Source: Pleurodeles waltl
Taxonomy: Eukaryota > Chordata > Amphibia > Caudata > Salamandridae
DNA length: 64,000 nucleotides
Direction of reading: 5' to 3'
Assembly: GCF_031143425.1 (NCBI RefSeq)
Contig: NC_090438.1
Location: 773,275,138-773,339,137 of the forward strand
Part shown: piece after piece, positions 46,179-56,558 of the stretch
Position numbering within the stretch: the first letter of the stretch is position 1
How the letters are laid out: each line of letters starts with the position of its first letter
The notes under the pieces: model-generated
Told to the model about the DNA's origin: nothing
Database searches by the model: none
The model's input: the letters and a program-made list of their open reading frames with translations, nothing else
Made by a program: the position numbers and the translations under genes

Positions 46179-46709
46179 GGGCTGTTTTGGAGGTTGCACT
46201 GCCAACAGGCTGGCGGTGCAATCTCGGGTATCACGACCACAGCGGAAGCGCCGCGGTCGTACCGCTGGGACCAGCGGTTCTCACCACAGTGATCCTGGTG
46301 GATTTAATCTTCCAGGGCAGCGCTGCTTGCAGTGCTGCCCAGGGGATTACGAGTCCCCTTCCCGCCAGCCTTTTCATGGCGGTAGGAACCGCCATGCAAA
46401 GGATGGCGGAAAGGGGAGTCGCGGGCCCCCTGGCACAGCCCCATGAAGCTTTTCAAAGTCTGCATAGCAGACAGTGAAAAGCGCGACAGGTGCAACTGCA
46501 CCCGTCGCACCGCTGCAACACCGCCGGTTCCATTTGGAGCCGGCTCCCATGTTGCAGACGTCATCCCCGCTGGGCCGATGGGCGGAAACTCAGTTTCCGC
46601 CCAGCGGGGTTGTCGAAATGGTCTCCGCGGGAGTGTGGCTGCATTGGCAGCCGCGCAGCGGTTACAACTTGGCGGGCGGCAACCACCCGCCAAAGTTGTA
46701 ATGAGGGCC
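46179..46709. mobile_element. Harbinger-type MITE, same family as the one at 13894
   Basis: The reversed right end is GGCCCTCATTACAACTTTGG; the left end GGGCTGTTTTGGAGGTTG is diverged. TCA flanks at 46176-46178 and 46710-46712. Internal words tgcaactgcacccgtcgc, catttggagccggc and gtctgcatagcagac match, reversed, the interior of 13894-14522. Inserted in copy C between Myb1 and transposase. Confidence 0.75.
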
Positions 46710-46712
46710 TCA

Positions 46713-47593
46713 GTGTTATATGCTCCACTACCTTGATACCATGAAGGAAAGGGAACATGAAACAAATGTAATAGATAAACTATCACTAATGCATGACTTC
46801 AGTTGGAGCCATGCATCATGCCCTCACAACAGGAATCCTAGATCAATAACAACAATAGTCTACATCATGGCAGTGACAACATTTGAGGCCGTATGACCAG
46901 TACAGGTCGCTGTGGCAATACCTGGTGCAATGACACATTCACCATTCAGTGGTGTGCTAACAAAACGTTCTATCACCTATGATGAAACACATCCACAGAA
47001 ACCTCTGCAGTCCACAAATTGAAGATTTAGCCATGTGAAGGGTGAACAGTATGCTAGGGCTTGACATACACGTGGTTTGAGAAACTCAAGTGGCACATAT
47101 TGCTTTGATGGCAGCAACACACAGAAAACAGGTCAGATACAATCTTCAGAACTTCCATGCTATCAGAGTGCAAGTTGTCTTTGGAAAAGATCTGTCCATC
47201 TCAATTGGGTCTCTGTCCCAGGATCAACACATGTACACTTTGTACTTCAAAACAGCAACATGTAACAGCAAATGTCACAACGCTGAAATGTCCAAATGAA
47301 GATGAGATGGTAAAGGATCCTGAAACAAAATAACAAAGGAAAATAAATTTGACCACATATTAAATTGGAATCCATTGACAAGTCATGAGGACACACATAC
47401 ATAGCACAAGCACAGTTCATCTATGTAAATGACCACATAACCCAATGAGAGAAACTCTGATCCGCTAACATCTTTGCCTTGAACTTTCCTGCACTGACTA
47501 ATCCTAACAAATTACCACAGCAGACAGATATGTACCCTAGGGCACACATTGTACTGACATTGAAGTTTAAAATTTGTAAAGGGATACTTACAT
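46713..47593. other. Spacer before the transposase, copy C
   Basis: AT-rich non-coding sequence between the convergent genes of copy C. No gene seen. Confidence 0.45.
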
Positions 47594-48698
47594 TCAGGTG
47601 AAGAAGTGGGAAATCACATCTTGACGTAAGTTAACTCCTTCTTCACCACTGTCATCTTCATATGGCATTTCAACATCCAGGGGCTCATTGCAGTCTCCCT
47701 CCTCTGCAATTGTAGGGATTTCTCTCCTCAGGGTGATGTTATGGAGAATGCAGCAGGCAACCGTGATTTGGCATACCTTATTGGGTGAGGGGAGGAAGGC
47801 TTCACTGGTCTTGTCTAGGCACCTAAATCTAGCCTTCAGGAGCATGAAAGTCCACTTCACTGGCCTCCGAGTTCTTCCATGGGTCTCATTGAAGCACACA
47901 TCCTTAGGCGTTGTTGGATTCCTCAGCAGTGCCAAAAACCACAGTCGGCCAGGATACGCTGCGTCTCCTACACGTAAGCAACACATCAACAGATCAGTCA
48001 CATATCAAACCATTGACCCTTCCTAAACTAGGATTCAGGCAAAAGATCAACAAGTCATATTGTTCTTACCAACAAGCAAGGCCCTCTCTGGGCCAAGTTG
48101 TGACATCTGCATCAGTATATTGCTGTTCCGTAGTATGAATAAATCATGTGTTGATCCAGGGAAGAGGGAACACACTCTTGTATGAGTCTGGTAAACAGAC
48201 AACTTGCACATTCATGGAATGGAAGATCTTCTGATTGCGGTAGACGTCTTCTTTGTTGTATGGTGGCACCAAGGCAATATGCATGCCATCTATTGCTCCA
48301 ATAGCATGTGGTATCTCACCCAAAGCACAACATTCTCCCTTCACCGTGGCTAAATCCTGTGGACGTGGGAACTGGATGTAGCTGTTGATGTTTTTCATCA
48401 GGGAAGCAAGAACTTCTTGTAGCACACCACTGAATGTTGGCTGGGACATGCCCCCAGATACTTCCACAGTGTATTGAAAGGTGCCAGTGGCTACAAAATA
48501 CAATACTGCCATGGGTTTTACTATTGGTGTTATGACTGTTGGGCTCCTATTATGAGGCAGGAGATGAGGCTCTAACTGCTAACACAAATCAAGGATAGTT
48601 TGCCTATTTAGACAATATTGCCTAATGGCATTTCTTTCTTCCAAAGTGGCAAGGTCTGGAAAGGGATGGAACACCTGGAGCCAATGCCTCTTACCCAT
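47594..48698 (-). pseudogene. HARBI1-like DDE transposase, copy C
   Basis: Best preserved layout of the three. Exon 1 (48698-48070) starts MGKRHWLQVFHPFPDLATLE, has a stop near 48580, then GGMSQPTFSGVLQEVLASL, PHAIGAIDGMHIALVPP (first Asp) and, after a frameshift near 48150, GSTHDLFILRNSN (second Asp). The intron 48069-47968 (gtaaga...gtgtag) lies at the same place as in copy A. Exon 2 (47967-47594) reads GDAAYPGRLWFLALLRNP, FNETHGRTRRPVKWTFMLLKA, NKVCQITVACCILHNITLRR and ends DVISHFFT. In the third catalytic block VER is replaced by VKW, so the Glu is Lys: inactive. Confidence 0.88.
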
Positions 48699-49418
48699 GG
48701 TTGGGTTCAGACGTCTGTATGTATAGAATAGGAAGAATTGGGTGAAATGGTCACTCCATATTTTTAATGTCACTACACATCTGAATTCTGGGTAATAGTA
48801 GAAATGTCATTGGGTAATACATGAACACACATTGACATCAAATATTTGGTCCACTAAGATCTTACCAAATGCATATTTAGGATTTGTTGGTCATCATGTG
48901 AAAATAATACATTTGAACTGTATTATTAGTACCTATTTTTTTTTTTATATCGTCAATGGAGGTGGTACTTCATCCGTGGCACTATCGTTGTCAAAGACAG
49001 TCATGGGTCACATTTTATTGTGTCATATCTTGCCAAGAAAAGTGTCGTTCATATCTGACATTTAGAAATGCTATAGCCTCCATTTTGAGTGTTGGTGATG
49101 CAAAACATTTGTAATATGTACAACTTCACACCTTAAAATGGCAGCTGCCAGACCTTACCCTCAGGACATTGTCTACTCGACGGCCATCAGTGGAAGTTGA
49201 CCACGTATTAGATGGTAACCTCCACGATGGGCCTGCCATAGGCTAACGTGTGTGACGACTACGCACGAAAGCCAATGGCAGTGTCCGTCTCCGTCACAGA
49301 TCACGTCCAACTTCTACTTGTACACCGCGTTGTGAAAAAACACTCACTTGCCTCCTAACACTGCAGCCATCAAGACCTCCTTGTTTTTTGCTGCTTTTAC
49401 TGACCTCTCGGAGCCAGG
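48699..49418. promoter_or_regulatory. Shared upstream region of transposase and Myb2, copy C
   Basis: About 720 bp between divergent starts, nearly the same length as in copy B (714 bp). No certain core promoter elements. Confidence 0.45.
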
Positions 49419-52400
49419 ATGCCAGGCAAAGCTGGTGACAGGGCCCCTGCTTTCTCCCCTGAGGAGATGGAGCTCCTTCATAGAGAGGTTCTGTCCCTGG
49501 CAACTCTATGGGTCCCCAGAGGAACAGGTAAATATCTGATTGGGAAATGTCTGACTGAGTTACCTCTTCCTTTCTGATACACAGGGTATGTGGTTCCTTG
49601 TTGGTAATATGGGTGGTGTTGTGCTTGGAGTTGACAGAATGATGTAGCTGTGACATATTTTTCAGTATGACTGACAACATACAGTCAATGTTGAAATGAC
49701 AATGATGTTGAGTGAAAAATGTGAAGGGTCTGGAGTTGTTTGATTGTGTACTGTCACATGGGATTCCAGCACATAGTGTGTAACAGCTTGCTCTGTATGG
49801 TTTAAACTTGTCATGGAGCTACATATAGGTAGACTTATTTTAGATGCAGCAAGTTCGGATGACACTGGCTCGTATTGATCCATCCCAGTATGTTCCATTA
49901 GAAATCACACTTGTTCAGACAACCCACAAATCCCTGTTCTCAATGACACATAGCAGCCCTTGTATCTTGCCCTCAGTCACTGTATGTGATGCAGACCATG
50001 GGTTCTGACTCTTGGGAGTTTAGGCAGGATGCCAATGTAGCTGTGAGTATGATTATGTGCAAGGATTGTACAGGTTGTTTGGCCTTCAGTAGCTCACAAT
50101 GATTGTGAGTGATCAGGGGTGGCTCTCCCAGCAGGATTGGTTGCATAGTTCTGGCCAAAATGATATTGTAGGCCTGATTAGGTAACATGAGAAGCTAGCA
50201 AGCATTGACGGTGCATATGAGATCACTATCAGCATTTCCACTCTAGCTATGACAGTTTTATGACAAAAATTTTAGTAACTGTTTTATAAATGTACGTGTG
50301 AATTTATGAACAGTGATGTCACAGCAGTACTGCCCAACAGTGACATTGAATTTTCTTTGCCTGTTCTTTTATGTCATATATACACATCAACGTCCAACAG
50401 AAGCAGGATATCTGGAAGTCCATCGCAAAAAATATGCAGACCCTGGAGGTCCACAATTTGCGTAGCCTGCATTCTTGGAAGAGGTGGGAGGACCTGTGTT
50501 GGGCTACCAGAAAATCAGTTGAGAGCCAAGTCGGGCAGTCCTGTAATCAATCCAGGCAGGTGTTCCGCACCCTGGGAGTCCTTATGGCCCACACCCTTGC
50601 GATGGCTTACCCAGAGCTTGATGGGCGGTTGAAGGCCCAACAGCAGCAACAAGGGGGTAAAGTCATTGTCTGAGGATATTGTTGTGGTATGACCTCTTTA
50701 CTTTCCAGCTATGTGGTATGCCATCAGCTATGAAGAAGACACACATCCAAAGCCCATGGTGATTTATGAAGGTGTAAGTTGATCAGGCACGGTCTGATGC
50801 TGTGTGTGATGTATTGTTTTGTGCCTTAGCATGCCACTAGATTCCTCCTCACAAGGCAGGTACTGTTGTAGGCAGACACATGGCTGCATGCAAATAAGGA
50901 GATTGCCAGCATTTTCACAATGACATGAAGGACAGTTTCACAAAACATGCCCCATGTCATGATTGGGTTAGGTGAAGGGTATGGTCCGTGACATATGTGT
51001 ATAGTGAATGTAGGCTTCATTACTGGGGACTGTGGCAAACTGCACAATTATGAAGCAGCTGATATATCAGACTTGACATTGCTAAGTTGGTGCTATGACA
51101 ATTTGTGCATGTGCATCTGCACCAAACGTATTTACATTCTTTGTACAGTGGCATCATTCCTTATCTGACACATGTTTGAAAGCAGTTTCTCCAGCAAACC
51201 TAAGATACATTATGTGGACAGTAGCTGGTGGACCTGATTCCTTAGTCCTTCACAAATGTGCATGTAAGCTAGTCTGTGATTGCCAATGTGAATTTCTATA
51301 CCAAACTGTCTTGTGAACAATAGATTGGAATGTGCCCACATTGGTGAGAGAGTTGTGTGTCCCACAGACAAACATTTTCTGTCCATAGTCCTGCCAGGGA
51401 AGAAAATAATGATGGAGAGCAATCTGATACTGAAATGAACATTTGCATGTGGAAGGTAACATCACATAGATGTTGGGGTGTCTCATTTTGTGTAGACATT
51501 TTCCATCCAAAAAACATACCCTTTGAGAGAAGTCAACCAATTATAGCTCTGTACTGCAGTGGTTCAGAGATGTAGCCAGGCCTATGTGTTTACTCATGAT
51601 GTTTGACCCATTTGTTATGGAGTGAACTACAGGTGTATAAGTGACAAAGGCATACATGATATGGGAGCTGATAACTGTGGATAACTGAACTTGTTGCAAA
51701 TGTCATGTGATGCACATTGATGTCCAACTGTATTCTCACAGATACACTATAACTGTTGTACCTTTTGTTTCAGCATCAACTGGGCAAGGTGACAGCAGCT
51801 ACATTGGTGGTATAAAGATTGCTACTGGGTATCGGATGTGGACACCATAGATACTGAGGGACCCAGTAGTATGAAGGGCGAGGGGACTGGCCAGGAGACC
51901 TTGAGTGATTTGCCATCTTCCTGTGAGGCCTCCAATGATGACCTGTCCCTAGTGGGGGTGGACCATGGAGAGTCTCTGACAACTGTGTCCGCCCCCTGCA
52001 TTCAAATCTCTACCCTCCCTCTTTCTCCCCCAATTTGGCTGTAGCCGCCTCCCTACAAGGGGTGGCATCACTTTTGCTGCAGGTACCTCTGCCCTTTCCC
52101 TGGTGTCACATGCTGCACTCACTGAGGAGGCTGTTGGTCTTTTAAGGACAGTTGGTGGAAGCCAGACCACACTATTGAATGCAATCCAGATGCTGGCTTA
52201 CCTGGATGGCATTCTGCTGGCTTACCTGAATGGCATTCATGGTGCCCTGTCTGGCTTATACCAGTCATTCCAGGGTCAGGCCTCCTCATAGGCCACAGCC
52301 TCCCACCCGAACCTAATGCCCAGACTTCCACTCCTTCTGAAACCCAAATTCCTCAACCCAGCCCTGTCCAAAGCACACACAAACACATACACGCGCCCAG

Positions 52401-53120
52401 AACACCCAAAAGCAGCACATCCCAACACAAACACATCAAAAAACATAAGCACAGACACACACATGCAGATATCACATCCACCATTTCAAAGGCACACACC
52501 TCTACCAGCATACCCACTGACACATTACCCACCACTACAGCAACACCCACGCACACCACAAGAACACCCACAGTCATCACACCCACTACCACAAATGCAT
52601 GTACCAGCACACCTACAGACACAACACCCACCACTACAGCAACACCCATACACACCACACCTCCAGTCATCACACCCACCACCACACCGGCATGAACCAG
52701 CACACCCACAGATACCACAGCAACAAACACCACAACAGACACACCCACACACACATACTCGACACAAACACCCACACTAACCCACCCAACAGACAATCAG
52801 TAAAAGGCACAAATCTAAATATACAGCACATACACCAGACCTTCAAGCACCCACACCTTCAACAGACACATGCACAACAGACACTCCCTCCAACCCCCAA
52901 CCTGGACTCCCTCTCAACCACCCTATCCATTTTCCCAAAGAAGACCTTCTTTTTCCCCTGGCCCTGACCCATTCCAAATCACAAACCACCCTTTTTCAAA
53001 TCACAAACCGCCCCTTCCAAATCACAAACCACCCCTATCAAACCCACCCTTCCCAAACCCAAACACACCCCTCCCAAACCCAAACTCACCCCTCACAAAC
53101 CCAAGGACCACCCCACACTA
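49419..53120 (+). pseudogene. Harbinger Myb/SANT-like protein 2 (Myb2), copy C
   Basis: Exon 1 (49419-49527) reads MPGKAGDRAPAFSPEEMELL and ends before a good donor gtaaat. Exon 2 (about 50385-50656) reads VQQKQDIWKSIAKNMQTLEV, RSLHSWKRWEDLCWATRK, RQVFRTLGVLMAHTLAMAY, PELDGRLKAQQQQQ; its acceptor has changed from the expected cag to cat. Exon 3 from 51774 (acceptor tttcag) has an acidic part with stops and frameshifts, ALTEEAVGLLRTVGG (copy B: ALREEAIHLLRSICAG), then a Thr/Pro/His-rich tail from repeats of caccacacc type to about 53120. Exon order and intron places agree with copy B. Confidence 0.75.
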
Positions 53121-53934
53121 AGATCATTGAGGTGCCTGCTCTCTGCCCCGTAGATGCCGCTTCCAGAGGAGGTTTATTATGGCAGTGAAATTAGGAGACA
53201 AGTGGTGGGCTTGAAAGCCATTGTGGCCCACATGGCCTGTGACATTAATTTTCCACATTGGATGGACTTATGACATTTCATTGAGTAACTAAACTCTTCT
53301 ATTCTATAAAGTATTTTATTATGAGACTATCTTTGTCCTGTAGTCCTGGTCCCTTGATATACTGCTGTAAAAAAAAGTTGTTGTCCAGAGATTTTCATTT
53401 TTAGGTTTTGCCTGCACAGCGCTTGCACTGTGCTTGCGAAGTCTTATGTTACTTAAAACAATCTTTAAAGGGAACTTCCTGTTTGTTCATTCAAACGTCA
53501 CTCCAATGTCGCTTGAATTTACCTGCCTATTATTGGCTAGCAGGTCACTTCCTGCTCTTCTGCCTGTTCTGCTTTTGCCGTCACGTGGAGTGTGGCCAAA
53601 GTACACCTTCTGGTTTTTGGTGATTGGTTTCTTGTTAGTGTTTGTATGCAAAAAGATGAACTGAACGCAAGTCAATTTGTGTTGAAATGTTTGTAAACAT
53701 GTCAGCCATCTTGCAATGGTGTATCGAGTGCAGATGTAAAGCAAGCAACGAGTGGGCTCACTATCTTGTGTTTTTCATTAATTGATAATTACATTTCTGA
53801 CAAATAACAGATGTAAACATTAAAATTATTTGTGTTTCTGTTTCTTAAATTACCACTCACCCATTAAAAAAAAAAAAAAGTCATTTGTATAATTGGGTGA
53901 CTTTTTATTTCAAATTGTTATTCTATCAGTAACT
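53121..53934. other. Copy C 3' remnant and unclassified repeat
   Basis: To about 53390 it parallels the 3' part of copy B. From 53395 to 53760 there is a different sequence (cacagcgcttgcactgtgct), probably another dispersed repeat. Poly-A run near 53867. No gene. Confidence 0.4.
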
Positions 53935-56455
53935 TATTAACAGGCAGTCACAAGTGCAGTTATCTTGCAGGCAGTAGGGTCATGATTTGAATGGTGCAGC
54001 AGGTGCAGGGGCACCAGAGCCACAGGGTGTCACAACCCCTCTAAACACAGATTATTACTATATTTTGTTATTAAACAGGCAGTCACAAATGCAGTTACCT
54101 TGCAGGCACTACAGTCATGATTTTAGTGGTGCAGCAAGTGAAGTGGCACCAGTGCCACAGGGTGTCACAACCCCTCTAAACACAGATTATTGCTATATTG
54201 AGCTACTAAACAGGAAGTCACAAGTGCAGTTACCTTGCATGTGCTAGGGTCATGATTTTAGTGGTGCAGCAGGTGCAGTGACACCGGGGCCAGAAGCTCT
54301 AGGAACCCCTCTAAACACAAATATTGCTATATTTTACTACTAAACAGGCAGTACAAGTGTAGTTACTTTGCAGGGAATAGGGTCATGATTTGAATTGTGC
54401 AACAGGGGCAGTGGCACTGGAGCCAAAAGTTATAATAACTGCTCTAAGCACCAAATATTGTAATATTTTACTACTAAACAAACAGTCACAAGTGCAGTAT
54501 CTTGCAGGCACTACGTCACAATTTGAATGGTGCCGCAGCTGCAGAGCCACCGGAGCCAAAAGTGTTCATAACTGCTCTAAGTGCCAAATATTGCAATATT
54601 TTACTAATAAACTGGCAGTCACAAGTGTAGTTATCTTGCAGACACTAGGGTCATGATTAGAATGGTGCAGCAAGTGCAGTGGCACTGGGCCCAAACGTTT
54701 TCAGAACTCCTCTAAACACCAAATATTGCTATATTTTACCACTAAACAGGAAGTCACAAGTGCGGTTACCTTGTAGGCACTAGGGTTATGATGTTAGTGG
54801 TACAGCAGGTGCAGTGACACCCAGGCCAAAAGATCTAGGAACCGCTCTATACACCAAATATTGCTATATTTTACTACTAAAAAGGATGTCACAAGTGCAG
54901 TTACCTTGCAGGCATTAGGGTCAGGATTTGAATGGTGCAGCAGGTGCAGTGGCACCAGGCCCAAACATTTTTAGAATTCCTCTAAACACCAAGGCCCGTA
55001 TTTATACTTTTTTAGCGCCGCATTTGCGTCGTTTTTTGACGCAAAAACGGCGCAAACGTGCAAAATGCCATTGTATTTTGTAGGTTTGCGCCGTTTTGCG
55101 TCAAAAAGCGGCGCAAATGCGGCGCAAAAAAAAGTATAAATACGGGCCCAAATATTGCTAAATTGTACTACTAAACAGGCAGTCACAAGTGCAGCTGCCC
55201 TGCAGGCACCAGTGCATGGTCTTAATGGTGCAGCAGGTGCAGTGGCACCTGTGCCACAAGGTGGCAGAACCCCTCTGAACACAGATTATTGCTAAATTTT
55301 GCTACTAAACAGGCAGTCACAAGTGCAGTTACCTTGTAGGCACTAGGGTCATGATTTTGGTAGTGCAGCAGGTGCAGTGACACTGGGGTAAAAGCTCCAG
55401 GAGCCCCACTAAACACCAAATATTGCTATATTCTACTAGTAATCGGGCAGTCACAAGTGCAGTTACCTTGCAGGGAATAGGGTCATGATTTTAATGGTGC
55501 AATAGGTGCAGTGGCACTGGAGACAAAAGTTGCCATAATTTTTATGATCACCAATTATTGTAATATTTTACTACTAAACAGGCTGTCACAAGGGTAGTTA
55601 TCTGGCAGGCAATACATTCATGATTTGAATGGTGCAGCAGATACAGTGGCCCAGGAGCCAAAAGTTGTCAGAACTCCTCTAAGCACCAAATATTGTAATA
55701 TTTTACTACTAAAATAGGGCCCAAAAGTTGTCAGAACTCTTCTAAACACCAGATTTTGCTATATTTTACCACTAAACATTAAGTCACAAGTGTGGTTACC
55801 TTGTAGGCACTAGGGTTATGATGTTAGTGGTGCAGCAGGTGCAGTGACACCCGGGCCAAAATAGAACATCTCTATACACAAAATATTGCTATATTTTACT
55901 ATTAAAAAGGCAGTCACAAGTGCAGTTACCTTGCAGAGGATAGGGCCATGATTTGAATGGTGCAGCAGGTGCAGTGGCACCATGCCCTAAAGCTCTAGGA
56001 ACCCCACTAAACACAAATTGTCACTAAATTTAGCTTCTAAACAAGCAGTCAAAAGTGCAGTTATCTTGCAGGGTCTAGGGTCATGGTTATATTGGTGCAG
56101 AAGGTGCAATGGCACCAGTGCCACGTGGTGTCAGAACCCATCTAAGCACAGATTATTGCTAAATGTTACTACTAAACAGACAGTCATAAGGGGAGTTACC
56201 TTGCAGACATTAGGGTCATGATTTGATTGGTGCAGTAGGTTCAGTGGCACTGTGCCCAAAAGCTCTTGGAATCCCACTAAAATTATTACTAACTTTTACT
56301 TCTAAACAGGCAGTCACAAGCGCAGTTTTCTTGCAGGCATTAAGTCCATAATTTGAATGGTGCAGCAGGTGCAGTGGCACTAGGGCCCAAAGTTGTTTAG
56401 CTCCTCTAAACACCAAATAATGCTATATTTTACTACTAAACAGACAGTCACAAGT
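53935..56455. repeat. 135-bp satellite, about 17 monomers
   Basis: Monomers with CAGTCACAAGTGCAGTTACC, ttgcaggcactagggtcatg, atggtgcagcaggtgcagtg and ctctaaacaccaaatattgc at 133-135 bp spacing (starts of gtcac at 53947, 54082, 54217, 54485, 54753). Two variants of the middle part occur (cacagggtgtcacaac and gccaaaagttgtcag). One monomer is shortened near 55715. It is interrupted by a fold-back MITE at 54993-55148 and cut on the right by an L2. Confidence 0.92.
54993..55148. mobile_element. Fold-back MITE in the satellite
   Basis: 156 bp, nearly one large palindrome: GGCCCGTATTTATACTTTTT at the left, its complement at the right (gtataaatacgggcc), with GCGCCGCATTTGCG / GCGGCGCAAATGCGGCGC arms inside. 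Flanked by CAA at 54990-54992 and 55149-55151. Neighbouring monomers show the uninterrupted site caccaaatattg, so the 3-bp duplication is proven. A 3-bp duplication points to the Harbinger group. Confidence 0.92.
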
Positions 56456-56558
56456 CAATCAATCAATCAATCAATCAAAAAAATGTATTAAGCATGCTAC
56501 TCACCTGGGAGGGTCTCAAGGCGCTGTGGGGGGTGAGGGGGCTGGGGGAGATGCCGTA

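Larger units (their letters stand above)
32812..53390 (+). mobile_element. Harbinger transposon, copy C, holding copy B and two MITEs
   Basis: The left end GGGCCTGATTTAGATG follows TTA (32809-32811). Myb1 exon 1 lies 590 bp inside. The element is then broken by copy B (33834-44413) and resumes with Myb1 exon 2 (44621), a convergent transposase (48698-47594) and Myb2 (49419-53120). Inserted within it are also a hAT MITE (45647-45900) and a Harbinger MITE (46179-46709). The stretch around 53150-53340 parallels the 3' part of copy B (43020-43240). The right terminal repeat is not found, so the end at about 53390 is an estimate, probably a truncation. Without the insertions the copy is about 9.2 kb. 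Confidence 0.8.

Noticed and set aside
54993..55148. Structured RNA gene or terminator suggested by the large hairpin
   Set aside because: The CAA target duplication and the empty site in neighbouring monomers show it is a MITE insertion.
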